From: Sinomonas sp. R1AF57
GTDB taxonomy: Bacteria; Actinomycetota; Actinomycetes; Actinomycetales; Micrococcaceae
NCBI RefSeq assembly: GCF_002224485.1
Contig: NZ_CP022463.1
Coordinates: forward strand, 452,127 to 512,321
Length of the DNA: 60,195 bases
Direction of reading: 5' to 3'
Positions 27,563 to 35,760 of the stretch are shown here, in pieces; positions within the stretch are counted from its first letter, which is position 1; every line of letters begins with the position of its first letter. A model generated the notes under the pieces. The model saw nothing but the letters and a program-made list of their open reading frames with translations. It ran no database searches and was not told the DNA's origin. Made by a program: the position numbers and the translations under genes.

Positions 27563-28675
27563 TCAGCGGGGGAACATCCGGGCGGCGAGGTTTCGGCCTG
27601 CGAGCCCAGCGCGGGTTGAAGGGACGAGCAGAGCCGCTGCCAGCGGGTAGCCCAGCTGGCGGGAGCCGACGACCTTGCGGTGCCGCGACTCGTACCGGCG
27701 AAGCGCCACGGCAGGGTCACCGGGGCTGCCGGCCAAGGCCTCGGCGAGTGTGACGGCGCCGAGCATGGCCATGCTGGACCCGTCACCGAACAGCGACACG
27801 CAGGAGGCGGCATCGCCCAGAAGCGTAATCCGGCCCCGGGACCAGCAGGGCATGCGGACCCGGCTGACGGCGTCGAAGTACAGGTCCCGAGCTGCCCCCA
27901 CCTGCCCTTCAAGGTCCGGCAGTTCCGGCACTGCCCACCGGTGCCCGGTGTACGCGTCCAATACGATGCGCTGCTGGACGTCAATCCCTCGGTAGTCGCT
28001 GCTGGGCATTGGCGGGCCGCGGAAGATGAATCCGGCGCCCGCGGTTCCCCTGACGGGGTGGACGGTGAGCGAGCGGCCGGGCTGGTTGTACATGAGCACG
28101 GTCCCGGGGTCGTCCGCAGGCCGGCCGAGCGACATCGTGGCGATGTAGAGCCCCAGTGGCTTGGCGAAGTTGGTCTCGGGACCGAAAGCCAGGGCCCGCA
28201 CCGTGGAGTGCAGCCCGTCGGCGCCGACGACCACGTCGAACCGGCGGGGCGCCGCGTGGGCGAAGACAGCATCGACCCCGCTGCTGTCCGCGTGCAGGCC
28301 GGTGACCGAGTCCCCGAACAGGAACTCCGTACCGTCGTGTGCGGCCTCGATCAGGACGGATGCGAGGTCTGCCCGGGGCACCTCGACATCGTCCCCCCGG
28401 GGCCGTCCCAGGCGCATCGGGCCGATGCGGCCCCCCGAAGGTGTGACGAAGGCAAGTGCCGGGGCATGGGTGGCAGCATCACGCAGGCGGCCCAGGATCC
28501 CCATGCTCCGGGCCGCTTCCGTGGCTGGCCCGTGCACGTCCACGGGGTTGCCGCTGGACCGCACCCCAGTGGCGCGTTCGACAACGGTCGGCCGGAAGCC
28601 GTGGCGGGCCAGCCAGTAGGCCAGAGTGGGACCGGCGATGCCCGCGCCACAGATGAGCACATCGCGCCCTCGCAC
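27563..28675 (-). CDS. FAD-dependent monooxygenase (PHBH/aromatic hydroxylase fold)
   Basis: A 370-residue flavoprotein. The N-terminal dinucleotide motif is VLICGAGIAGPTLAYWLARH at residues 6-25. The NADPH/FAD motif is VVVGADGLHSTVR near 150-162, and the second FAD motif is RITLLGDAASCVSLFGDGSS near 285-305, with GDA in place of GDAAH. Such enzymes hydroxylate small aromatic or antibiotic molecules; members of this subgroup are often annotated as tetracycline-destructase-like, but substrate cannot be read here. The GTG start at 28675 lies six bases after TAGACT, predicting a leaderless mRNA. It is upstream of, and possibly read into, the permease unit. Confidence 0.86.
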   Translation of the reverse strand: MRGRDVLICGAGIAGPTLAYWLARHGFRPTVVERATGVRSSGNPVDVHGPATEAARSMGILGRLRDAATHAPALAFVTPSGGRIGPMRLGRPRGDDVEVPRADLASVLIEAAHDGTEFLFGDSVTGLHADSSGVDAVFAHAAPRRFDVVVGADGLHSTVRALAFGPETNFAKPLGLYIATMSLGRPADDPGTVLMYNQPGRSLTVHPVRGTAGAGFIFRGPPMPSSDYRGIDVQQRIVLDAYTGHRWAVPELPDLEGQVGAARDLYFDAVSRVRMPCWSRGRITLLGDAASCVSLFGDGSSMAMLGAVTLAEALAGSPGDPAVALRRYESRHRKVVGSRQLGYPLAAALLVPSTRAGLAGRNLAARMFPR

Positions 28676-28749
28676 ACGGCCAGTCTAGGCGCGCTCAGGC
28701 GCGCTAGCGTTTCCCGGCCAGCACAGGAGAATTGTCACGAAGAGCATCG

Positions 28750-28780
28750 AACCCCCGAGATCCGCGGAATCTCGGGGGTT
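28750..28780. terminator. Intrinsic terminator after tRNA-Thr
   Basis: AACCCCCGAGAT (28750-28761) pairs with ATCTCGGGGGTT (28769-28780), twelve pairs and a seven-base loop. It begins seven bases after the tRNA 3' end on the minus strand. Confidence 0.75.
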
Positions 28781-28786
28781 CTATTG

Positions 28787-28859
28787 AGCCTCCTAGCAGG
28801 ATCGAACTGCTGACCTTCTCATTACGAGTGAGACGCTCTACCGTCTGAGCTAAGGAGGC
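28787..28859 (-). tRNA. tRNA-Thr(CGU)
   Basis: A full 73-base cloverleaf on the minus strand: acceptor GCCTCCT/AGGAGGC, D arm GCTC/GAGC, anticodon stem TCTCA/TGAGA around the loop CTCGTAA, and T arm AGCAG/CTGCT with TTCGATC. Anticodon CGT reads ACG (Thr). The 3' CCA is not encoded. A terminator follows and a good promoter precedes it. Confidence 0.97.
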
Positions 28860-28897
28860 AACCGGGACTCCGCCTGAAGCGGAACCACCGAGTGAAT

Positions 28898-28927
28898 ACT
28901 CTAGTCGAGCCATGCTGCCCCGGTCAA
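28898..28927 (-). promoter_or_regulatory. tRNA-Thr promoter
   Basis: On the minus strand TTGACC (28927-28922), an 18-base spacer and TAGAGT (28903-28898) form a near-consensus housekeeping promoter 38 bases before the tRNA. Confidence 0.7.
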
Positions 28928-29060
28928 AACGACGTCAGGGGCTCTTTCCGGCCCCTGTTCACCCGCAGTACGCGGCGAGTTCAGGAGTGCGATGGCCCGG
29001 GCTGGGATGCTCGGCAGAACCCGGCCCACGAGGGGTCCGACGAGAGGATCGAGGTCACCT

Positions 29061-29783
29061 GTGACGCTGCAGCTGGCGGCCGAGCACACACGCGCGATGC
29101 GTCTGGCCGTGCTCGACATGAACGGCACCACCGTGACGGACGGCGGCGCCGCCGAGCGGGCGGTCGAGCAGGCGCTGGCCTCCTGCGGCGTCACCGGCCA
29201 TCGGCTCGCCGACGCCCTCGCGAGGTCCAGGCGCAGCGCCGGGCTGGACCGCAGCGCGCTCTTCGCCCAGGTCTTCGCCGACGACGGCGAGTCGGCCCGC
29301 GCAGCCGCCCGCACCTTCTCTGCGGCCTATGACGCCATGATTGCCGAGGGAGCTGTGGAGCCCGTCCCCGGTGCCGAGGAGACCGTTCACGCGCTGCGTG
29401 AGCGCGGGGTCAAGGTGTGCCTCGTGACGGGCTTCGGCCGGCACACCCAGAACAGCATCCTCGAGGCCTTGGGCTGGATGGGCCTGGCCGACCTCTCGCT
29501 GTGCTCCGAGGACGCCGGCCGGGGCCGGCCGTCCCCGGACATGGTGCTCACCGCCGTCCTGGCGCTGGACATCGAGGACGTGCGCGACGTGGTCGTCGTC
29601 GGGGACACGGAGGCGGACATCGCCTCGGGCCTGCGCTCCGGTGCGGGCGCGGCGGTCGGCGTCCTCACCGGCGCCCAGACGGAGGTTGAGCTGCGCGCGG
29701 CGGGGGCGACCGACGTCGTGCGCTCCATCGCGGACCTGCCGGCGCTCCTGTGGCCCGAGCCGGCCGGGTTCCGCCAGTCCTAG
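29061..29783 (+). CDS. HAD-superfamily phosphonatase-like hydrolase
   Basis: A 240-residue HAD hydrolase. Motif I is LAVLDMNGTTVTD near residue 16, with Asn where phosphonatases have Ala. Motif II is VTGFGR, and motif III/IV is VVGDTEADIASGLRSGAGA. The helical cap of about 70 residues follows motif I, as in the phosphonatase-like group. True phosphonoacetaldehyde hydrolases use a cap lysine, which I cannot identify here, so the substrate is open. The GTG at 29061 has GAGG six bases upstream; the ATG at 29097 is an alternative. It is convergent with the alpha/beta hydrolase gene, with only seven bases between the stops. Confidence 0.85.
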   Translation: MTLQLAAEHTRAMRLAVLDMNGTTVTDGGAAERAVEQALASCGVTGHRLADALARSRRSAGLDRSALFAQVFADDGESARAAARTFSAAYDAMIAEGAVEPVPGAEETVHALRERGVKVCLVTGFGRHTQNSILEALGWMGLADLSLCSEDAGRGRPSPDMVLTAVLALDIEDVRDVVVVGDTEADIASGLRSGAGAAVGVLTGAQTEVELRAAGATDVVRSIADLPALLWPEPAGFRQS

Positions 29784-29784
29784 C

Positions 29785-29803
29785 CGCCCGTCAGCAGCGG
29801 GCG
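29785..29803. terminator. Short hairpin between convergent stops
   Basis: CGCCCG (29785-29790) pairs with CGGGCG (29798-29803) around a seven-base loop that covers the stop of the minus-strand gene. It is short, and a weak terminator at best. Confidence 0.3.
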
Positions 29804-31347
29804 CCGTCGGTGGGCGCGGAACCGTCGACGAGGTAGGAGTCCACGGCCTTGTCGACGCAGGACGAGCCGCGCCCATAGGCGGTGTGGCCCTCGCCCTTCC
29901 ACGTCAGGAGCGCGGCGTTGCCAAGCTGCTTCCGCAGCGAGCCCGCCCACTCGACCGGCGTCGCCGGGTCGCCGGTGGTGCCGAGGACCATGATCGTGCT
30001 CTCGCCGGAGTACGTCGCAGGCGCGGGCGTGCGGACCGGTTTGGCAGGCCAGTCGCGGCAGTTCACGCCGCCGTAGGCGAAGGACTCCCCGAGGGTCGGG
30101 GACACTTCGGCCAGCTCGGCGGCCTCTGCGCGCATGGCTGCCGGGTGGGACTGGGTCGAGTAGTCGAGGCAGTTGTATGCGAGGAACGCGAACGACGAGT
30201 TCGAGCTGTAGGTCCCGTTGCTCTCGCGGTCCGCCGCGAGGTCCGCGAGCCGGAGCATCCCGCTTCCGTCGCCCCGCAGCGCCGGGCCGAGCGCCTGGGT
30301 GAGTGCGGGCCAGTTGCGGTCGTTGTAGAGGGGGAGGATGAATCCGTTGACGAAGTCCGTCGCGGTCACCTTGCGGCCGCTGCTCGTATTCAGCGGCTGG
30401 TCCTTCACACGCGCGATGAGGGCCTGGATCTGCGCGACGGCGTCGTCTTCGGTGCCGGACAGCGGGCATCCGGACTGGGTCAGGCACGAACGGACGTAGG
30501 AGTGGACGGCCTTCTCGAAGGCGCGGGCCTGGCCCACGGTGATCTCGTGGTTCGACAGGGACGAGTCGAGCGCGCCGTCGAGCACCATCCGGCCCACACG
30601 GTCCGGGAACAGCGAGGCGTAGGTCGAGCCGAGGAAGGTCCCGTAGGAGTACCCGAGGTAGTCGAGGCGCACCTGGCGGGTGGCGGCGGCGCGGATGATG
30701 TCGAGGTCCTTGGCAGCGCTGACGGTGTCCGTGTGCGCGAGGATGGGCCCCGAGTTGGCGGCGCACGCGTCGATGAGCGCCTTCTGTTCGGTGAACGCCT
30801 GCTGCAGGCCGGCGTCGGTGGAGGGGTCCACGGTCGACTGGCGCATCCTGTCCCGCTCGGCGTCGTTGACGCACGTGATAGGGGCTGAGCGCTTGACGCC
30901 GCGCGGGTCGAAGCCGATCACGGAGTAGCTGTCCAGGAGCTTCTGGCTGAACATGGACTTCGCGGAGTCCTTGACCATGTCCACGCCTGAGCCGCCCGGA
31001 CCGCCCGGGTTCACCACGAGGCTCGCCTTCGCGTTCCGGCCGTTGAGGCGGATGAGCGACAGCTTGACGGTGTCACCGGAGGGGTCCGCGTAGTCCATGG
31101 GCACCGAGACGGTGGCGCACTCGTAGCTGCCCTCGCAGCTGGACCAGGAGACCTCCTGGGTGTAGAAGCGCTCGAGCCCAACGGGCGCGCCCTCGGTCGC
31201 GGCAGCCTCCGCACTCGGCTGGCTGCTCTCGAACGGCACGCACGCCGTGAGCGTGAGGAGGGCGGCGAGCAGCGCCACCAGAGCGGTGCGGATCCGGCGC
31301 ACGACGGCGCGCGGGCGCCCCGGGCGCGGGGAAGCGGGGTTCGTCAC
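29791..31347 (-). CDS. Secreted lipoprotein alpha/beta hydrolase (TAP-type C-terminus)
   Basis: A 518-residue exported hydrolase of the actinobacterial tripeptidyl-aminopeptidase/SlpD group. An Arg-rich signal peptide ends in the lipobox LLTLTAC at about residue 36, so it is probably anchored to the membrane outer face. The fold shows the oxyanion HGGPGG equivalent NPGGPGGSG near 115, the nucleophile elbow GYSYGTFLGS near Ser 220, the acid in GTTGDPATP and His in GEGHTAYG. It probably cleaves peptides from the N-terminus. The GTG at 31347 is preceded by AGGAGACC. It is seven bases downstream of holB on the same strand, so it may be co-transcribed with the tmk-holB unit. Confidence 0.9.
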   Translation of the reverse strand: MTNPASPRPGRPRAVVRRIRTALVALLAALLTLTACVPFESSQPSAEAAATEGAPVGLERFYTQEVSWSSCEGSYECATVSVPMDYADPSGDTVKLSLIRLNGRNAKASLVVNPGGPGGSGVDMVKDSAKSMFSQKLLDSYSVIGFDPRGVKRSAPITCVNDAERDRMRQSTVDPSTDAGLQQAFTEQKALIDACAANSGPILAHTDTVSAAKDLDIIRAAATRQVRLDYLGYSYGTFLGSTYASLFPDRVGRMVLDGALDSSLSNHEITVGQARAFEKAVHSYVRSCLTQSGCPLSGTEDDAVAQIQALIARVKDQPLNTSSGRKVTATDFVNGFILPLYNDRNWPALTQALGPALRGDGSGMLRLADLAADRESNGTYSSNSSFAFLAYNCLDYSTQSHPAAMRAEAAELAEVSPTLGESFAYGGVNCRDWPAKPVRTPAPATYSGESTIMVLGTTGDPATPVEWAGSLRKQLGNAALLTWKGEGHTAYGRGSSCVDKAVDSYLVDGSAPTDGARC

Positions 31348-31354
31348 TGGTCTC

Positions 31355-32497
31355 CTAGATCAGGCCAACGGCCATCGCCTCGACCGCGAGGAGCGGGGCG
31401 ACGTTGGTTGTCGTGATGCGTTGGCGGGTCAGGTTGATGGCGTCCATGCGGGCAAGGGTCGTCTCCGGCGTGGAGGCCGCCGCGAACTGGCCGATCTCCT
31501 CAGCCAGGTGCGCGTTCACGGGCTCCACGCCTCCGTCGAGCTGGACCATGAGGACGTCCCGGTAGAACGAGAGCAGGTCCGTGAGGGTGCGGTCGAGCGA
31601 GTCCGTGACGCTGCGCTTCGCCCGGCGCTTCTGGTCCTCCTCGAGTGCCCGGACCTGGGCACGCAGGGACGGCGGGAGCTTGTCCCCCTCGCCTACACCC
31701 AGGGTCGCGAGCAGCTTGGCGCGCTCCGCGGCGTCGCGCTCCTCGTTGGAGGAGGCGGCCTCCTCGGTCGCGATGCGCACGAGCTGGTCCGCGAGGGCCA
31801 CGGCCTGCGAGACGGTCTTCAGGGTCAGCGGGACACGGACTGTCTCGGCCCGCCGCTCCCGCGCGTCGGCGTCGTGGGCGAGCCGGCGGGCGATGCCGAT
31901 GTGGCTCTGCGCCGCCCGCGCCGCCTCGAGGGCGAGCGCCGGGTCCGCGCCGTCGCGCTCGACGAGGAGGGCAGCGACGTCCGCGACGGGCGGCAGCCGC
32001 AGCCCCACCGGGCGGCATCGGGAGCGGATGGTGACGAGCACGTCCGCGGGGGAGGGCGCGCACAGCATCCAGATGGTCCTGGGGGTCGGCTCCTCGATGG
32101 CCTTCAGGAGCACGTTCGTGGTCCGCTCCGCCATGCGGTCGGCGTCCTCGACCACGATGATGCGGTACCGGCCGGACTGCGGGCGGTCCCCGGCCTTCGC
32201 GACCATCTCGCGCGCCTCGTCGATGGTGATCGTGACCTTCTCGGTCCGGACGAACGCGACGTCGGGGTGCGACTCCGCGAGGACCGTCAGGCAGCCCGTG
32301 CACTCGCCGCAGCCCCGGGCCATCACGTCCTCGACGTCGCAGTTCAGGGCCGCGGCGAAGGCCTTGGCCGCGGTCGAGCGGCCCGAGCCGGGGGGACCGG
32401 TGAACAGCCACGCGTGGGTGAGCCCATCGCCGGCGGCGGCCCTGCGGAGCTGGTCGACGACGGGGGCCTGGCCGCGCAGGGCGTCCCACACGGTCAT
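31355..32497 (-). CDS. holB: DNA polymerase III subunit delta'
   Basis: A 380-residue AAA+ clamp-loader subunit. The P-loop region reads LFTGPPGSGRSTAAKAF near residue 34. The zinc module is visible as CDVEDVMARGCGECTGC, the Walker B segment is RIIVVEDADRM, and sensor 1 is TIWMLCAPS, followed by the SRC motif in IRSRCRPV. Delta' helps load the sliding clamp in the replisome. The C-terminal helical domain is longer than in E. coli, as is usual in actinobacteria. Its ATG overlaps the stop of tmk by four bases, the common tmk-holB arrangement. A canonical GKT is replaced by GRST, so it may not hydrolyse ATP itself. Confidence 0.95.
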   Translation of the reverse strand: MTVWDALRGQAPVVDQLRRAAAGDGLTHAWLFTGPPGSGRSTAAKAFAAALNCDVEDVMARGCGECTGCLTVLAESHPDVAFVRTEKVTITIDEAREMVAKAGDRPQSGRYRIIVVEDADRMAERTTNVLLKAIEEPTPRTIWMLCAPSPADVLVTIRSRCRPVGLRLPPVADVAALLVERDGADPALALEAARAAQSHIGIARRLAHDADARERRAETVRVPLTLKTVSQAVALADQLVRIATEEAASSNEERDAAERAKLLATLGVGEGDKLPPSLRAQVRALEEDQKRRAKRSVTDSLDRTLTDLLSFYRDVLMVQLDGGVEPVNAHLAEEIGQFAAASTPETTLARMDAINLTRQRITTTNVAPLLAVEAMAVGLI

Positions 32498-33183
32498 GGG
32501 GCGACCCGTTCGTCGAGGGCGGCTGCGACGGCCGCGAGGACCTCGCGGGCGATCTCGGCGGGCGGCCTCGCACCGTCGATGACGCGGTACGCCTCGGGGC
32601 GCGCGGCCGCGAGGTCGAGGAAGGCGCGGCGCACGCTGCGGTGGAACGCGTCCGGCTCCGACTCGAGGCGGTCCTCGGAGGCCTCGTCTGCGGTGCGCCG
32701 TGCGCGGCCCTCGCCCTCGTCGACGTCGAGCAGGATCGTCAGGTCTGGCCAGAGCCCGTCCGTGGCCCACTCGTTGAGGGCCCGCACGTCGTCGGGACCG
32801 AGCCGCCGCCCGACCCCCTGGTACACCACCGACGAGCCGATGTAGCGGTCCGTGACCACGACGGCGCCGCGCGCGAGCGCCGGGCGGATCGCCTGGGCGA
32901 CATGGGCGGCCCGGGCGGCGGCGAAGATGAGGGCCTCGGTGCGCGCGTCGATCTCGCCGTGCCCGTGGTCCAGGACGAGGGAGCGCAGCTTCTCACCGAT
33001 CTCGGTCCCCCCCGGTTCCCGGGTCAGCAGCACCTCGCGGCCGAGCGCGCGCAGGGAGTCGGCCAGGAGGCGGCCCTGGGTGGATTTCCCGGCCCCGTCC
33101 CCGCCCTCGAACGCAACGAAGAGGCCCGGGGCGCTTTGGCTGCCGGGCATGGCGGAGAGAGGGGGAAGGACGGAGGGACTCAC
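32494..33183 (-). CDS. tmk: Thymidylate kinase
   Basis: A 229-residue dTMP kinase that makes dTDP from dTMP and ATP. The P-loop is FVAFEGGDGAGKST, the DR(Y/H) motif is VVTDRYIGSSVVYQG, and the LID region has EGRARRTADE. I chose the GTG at 33183 because TACCCT lies seven bases upstream, as in other leaderless genes here, and AGGAG also occurs nearby; the ATG at 33150 has no ribosome site and would give the more usual 218 residues. It heads the tmk-holB unit, which overlaps by four bases. The divergent PLP-enzyme gene starts 105 bases away. Confidence 0.93.
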   Translation of the reverse strand: MSPSVLPPLSAMPGSQSAPGLFVAFEGGDGAGKSTQGRLLADSLRALGREVLLTREPGGTEIGEKLRSLVLDHGHGEIDARTEALIFAAARAAHVAQAIRPALARGAVVVTDRYIGSSVVYQGVGRRLGPDDVRALNEWATDGLWPDLTILLDVDEGEGRARRTADEASEDRLESEPDAFHRSVRRAFLDLAAARPEAYRVIDGARPPAEIAREVLAAVAAALDERVAP

Positions 33184-33288
33184 CTCTCCTAGGGTACCGG
33201 GAGAGGCTGGACGTGCGGTGGACGCGCCCCGGCCTGTGGACAACTCGGCACTGCAGGCGCCGTGAGTGCGTGGCCTAGATTGGGAGGC

Positions 33289-34458
33289 ATGACCGCTGAT
33301 CCCGCGTACCCCCACCTCGACGACGCCGCGCTCGCGGACCTGTCCCCGGAGACGCTTGCCGTCGCCGCGGGCCGTCCCGAGCGGGGCCCGGACAGCCCGG
33401 TGAACCCGAGCATCGTCCTCTCGTCGACGTTCGTGGGGCTCGGAGGGATCGACCAGACGGCCCGCGGCTACGCGCGCTTCTCCAACCCGACCTGGGAACC
33501 GTTCGAGGATGCGGTGGGCAAGCTCGAGGGAGCGCCGCTGCCCGCGCTGCTGTTCAGCTCCGGCATGGGGGCCGTCGCCGCGGCCATGAGCCTCGTCCCC
33601 GTGGGCGGCGTGCTCGTCGCGCCGCGCCATTCCTACTCCGGCACGCTCGGGCTCGCCCAGCTCAAGGCCGAGCGCGGCGAGCTGGACCTCCTCGAGGTCG
33701 ACATCGAGGACACCGCCGCCACGGTGGCCGCGCTCGACGGCGCCGACGTCCTGTGGGTCGAGAGCCCCACGAACCCGATGATGGAGGTCGCGGACCTGCC
33801 CGCGCTCGTCGCCGCCGCGAAGGCCCGCGGGGTGCTCGTCGTCGTCGACAACACCTTCTCGACCCCGCTGGGGCAGAAGCCGCTCGCGGTGGGCGCGGAC
33901 GTCGTGGTGCACTCGGCGACCAAGTACCTCGCGGGCCACTCGGACGTGCTCCTCGGCCTCGCCGTGACGGGGAACGAGACGCTGCGCGCGCGGCTCCACC
34001 AGCACCGCACCCTGCACGGCGCCATCGCCGGGCCGGTCGAGGCATGGCTGGGACTGCGCGGCCTGCGGACCCTCGCGCTGCGGGTCGAGCGGTCGCAGGC
34101 CACCGCGGGGGAGCTCGCCCGGCGCCTGGCCGAGCACCCGGCGGTGACGCGTGTGCGCTACCCGGGCCTCCCCGCCGACCCGGGCCACGAGCGCGCCGCG
34201 GCGCAGTTCGAGGGCTTCGGGTCGATCGTGAGCATCGAGCTGGACACGGCCGAGGCCGCCGACGCCTTCGTCGGCCGGCTCGCCCTCTGGCTCCCGGCCA
34301 CGAGCCTGGGCGGGGTGGAGTCCACGATCGAACGCCGTCGGCGGCACGCCGCCGAGCCGCTGAGCGTGCCCGAGGGGCTCGTGCGGCTGAGCGTCGGGAT
34401 CGAACATGCCGACGACCTGTGGGCGGACCTCAAGCAGGCCCTCGACGCCGGGCTGTAG
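33289..34458 (+). CDS. Transsulfuration-family PLP enzyme (cystathionine gamma-synthase/lyase type)
   Basis: A 389-residue fold-type I PLP enzyme. The phosphate-binding SSGMGAVAAA is near residue 88, the cofactor Asp in VVVDNTFSTP near 185, and the Schiff-base Lys in VVHSATKYLAGHSDVLLG near 208. The substrate loop FSNPTWEPFEDAV matches cystathionine gamma-synthase/lyase, but the sequence alone does not separate synthase, lyase and O-acetylhomoserine sulfhydrylase roles. TAGATT lies seven bases before the ATG, and GGGAGG overlaps the same stretch. Its stop codon contains the -10 of the next gene. It is not next to other methionine genes. Confidence 0.9.
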   Translation: MTADPAYPHLDDAALADLSPETLAVAAGRPERGPDSPVNPSIVLSSTFVGLGGIDQTARGYARFSNPTWEPFEDAVGKLEGAPLPALLFSSGMGAVAAAMSLVPVGGVLVAPRHSYSGTLGLAQLKAERGELDLLEVDIEDTAATVAALDGADVLWVESPTNPMMEVADLPALVAAAKARGVLVVVDNTFSTPLGQKPLAVGADVVVHSATKYLAGHSDVLLGLAVTGNETLRARLHQHRTLHGAIAGPVEAWLGLRGLRTLALRVERSQATAGELARRLAEHPAVTRVRYPGLPADPGHERAAAQFEGFGSIVSIELDTAEAADAFVGRLALWLPATSLGGVESTIERRRRHAAEPLSVPEGLVRLSVGIEHADDLWADLKQALDAGL

Positions 34459-34461
34459 GCT
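34456..34461 (+). promoter_or_regulatory. -10 element overlapping a stop codon
   Basis: TAGGCT begins with the TAG stop of the PLP-enzyme gene and ends six bases before the GTG of the DUF2516 gene, predicting a leaderless transcript. Confidence 0.5.
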
Positions 34462-34467
34462 GAGACT

Positions 34468-34788
34468 GTGGACGGCAAGGCCCTCATCGACCTGATCACT
34501 CTCGCCTCGTTCTACGTGACGGGGTTCATCTGCGCTGCCATTGCCGTCTGGGCCTTCATCGACTGCCTCATCCGCAGGGGGCCCGCGTTCGAGGCGAACT
34601 TCAAGCGCACCAAGGGCTTCTGGCTGGGGCTCACCGGCGGAGCGGCGCTCGTGACGCTCCTCGGCCTGCTGTTCCCCGGGAGCGGGTTCATCTTCGCGTT
34701 CGGTGGCTACGGCCTGTTCAACATCGCCGCCGTCACGGCGGCCGGGGTGTACCTCGCCGACGTGCGCCCCGCGGTCATGTCCCGCTGA
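34468..34788 (+). CDS. DUF2516 family membrane protein
   Basis: A 106-residue protein with three hydrophobic segments, around residues 8-30, 50-70 and 76-95. The sequence between them (CLIRRGPAFEANFKRTKGFW) matches the actinobacterial DUF2516 family, which typically lies near gpmA and phosphate-sensing genes in actinobacteria, as here. Function is unknown. The GTG start has no ribosome site and a -10 six bases upstream. No terminator separates it from the methyltransferase gene, but that gene has its own promoter. Confidence 0.88.
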   Translation: MDGKALIDLITLASFYVTGFICAAIAVWAFIDCLIRRGPAFEANFKRTKGFWLGLTGGAALVTLLGLLFPGSGFIFAFGGYGLFNIAAVTAAGVYLADVRPAVMSR

Positions 34789-34802
34789 ACCACCCCCACC
34801 CC

Positions 34803-34840
34803 GCCGAGGTCACCCCGTGTGGCGCCGAGGTCACCCCGTG
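34803..34840. repeat. Tandem 17-base direct repeat upstream of the methyltransferase gene
   Basis: GCCGAGGTCACCCCGTG occurs at 34803-34819 and again at 34824-34840, a 21-base period (two helical turns). The second copy covers the expected -35 position of the promoter at 34848, so it may be an operator. Confidence 0.6.
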
Positions 34841-34847
34841 CCGCACC

Positions 34848-34853
34848 TAGACT
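34848..34853 (+). promoter_or_regulatory. -10 element for a leaderless methyltransferase gene
   Basis: TAGACT, seven bases before the GTG at 34861; no ribosome site is present. Confidence 0.5.
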
Positions 34854-34860
34854 TGCCTGC

Positions 34861-35697
34861 GTGGTGCAGAAGGCGAGGCCGATCCGGACCGCGCCCGGGC
34901 AGCGCGTGCGCGGCGTCGTCGGCAACGTCACCCGCGGCACCACCAATCCCAACCGCATGCGCCGCGTCGATCGGTGGATCACCGGCACCCAAGCGCGTCG
35001 GCTCCTGGCCCCACCGCCAGCACCGCTCGCCGTCGACCTCGGCTACGGCGCCTCCCCGATCACCGCGGTCGAGCTGTTCCTCCGCCTCCGCGCGCTGCGC
35101 CCCGACGTGCGCCTCACGGGCGTCGAAATCGAGCCGACCCGCGTGTCCGCCGCCAAGCCCCTCGAGCGCGAGGGCCTCGACTTCCGCGTCGGCGGATTCG
35201 AGCTGCCCGTCGACCAGCCGCCCGTCCTCGTGCGGGCCTTCAACGTGCTGCGCCAGTATGAGGAGGCCGACGTCCCGGGGGTCTGGGACCTCGTGCGCTC
35301 CCGGCTCGCCCCCACGGGGATCTTCGTCGAGGGCACATGCGACGAGGTCGGCCGCCGCGCCGCCTGGGTGACGCTCGACGCCGTCGGCCCCCGCGCGCTG
35401 TCCCTCGCCGTCCGCTTCGGGTCCTTCGAGCGGCCCTCCGACGTCGCCGAACGCCTCCCCAAGGCGCTGATCCACCGCAACGTCCCCGGCGAGCGCATCC
35501 ACGCGTTCCTCTCCGCGCTCGACGCCGCGTGGCTGGCCGCCGCCCCGCTCGCGGCGTTCGGCGCCCGCCAGCGCTGGGTCGCGATGTGCCACACGGTCAA
35601 AGCGGCGGGCTGGCCCGTCCTGCACCGCCCGAGCCGCTGGCGTCTGGGCGAGATCACCGTGACGTGGGGCGCGGTCGCCCCCGACGGCCTGCACTGA
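34861..35697 (+). CDS. SAM-dependent class I methyltransferase
   Basis: A 278-residue protein. The SAM-binding motif I is AVDLGYGASPITAVELFL near residue 60, and the acidic residue that holds the SAM ribose is in LTGVEIEPTRVSAA near 87. The N-terminal region (TRGTTNPNRMRRVDRWITGT) is conserved in a group of uncharacterised actinobacterial methyltransferases located beside gpmA. The substrate is unknown. The start is the GTG at 34861, directly after a leaderless-type -10; a second GTG follows at once. A 21-base-period direct repeat upstream suggests a dedicated regulator. Confidence 0.82.
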   Translation: MVQKARPIRTAPGQRVRGVVGNVTRGTTNPNRMRRVDRWITGTQARRLLAPPPAPLAVDLGYGASPITAVELFLRLRALRPDVRLTGVEIEPTRVSAAKPLEREGLDFRVGGFELPVDQPPVLVRAFNVLRQYEEADVPGVWDLVRSRLAPTGIFVEGTCDEVGRRAAWVTLDAVGPRALSLAVRFGSFERPSDVAERLPKALIHRNVPGERIHAFLSALDAAWLAAAPLAAFGARQRWVAMCHTVKAAGWPVLHRPSRWRLGEITVTWGAVAPDGLH

Positions 35698-35760
35698 CGC
35701 CGTCCGATGCGGGTTCGTCACGGAAACGGACCCCGCCCCGGCGCCCGATAGCATGAGCCC

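Noticed and set aside
28704-28913. A 69-codon minus-strand open frame across the tRNA
   Set aside because: Its middle is just the translated tRNA-Thr sequence plus the terminator; a common spurious call.
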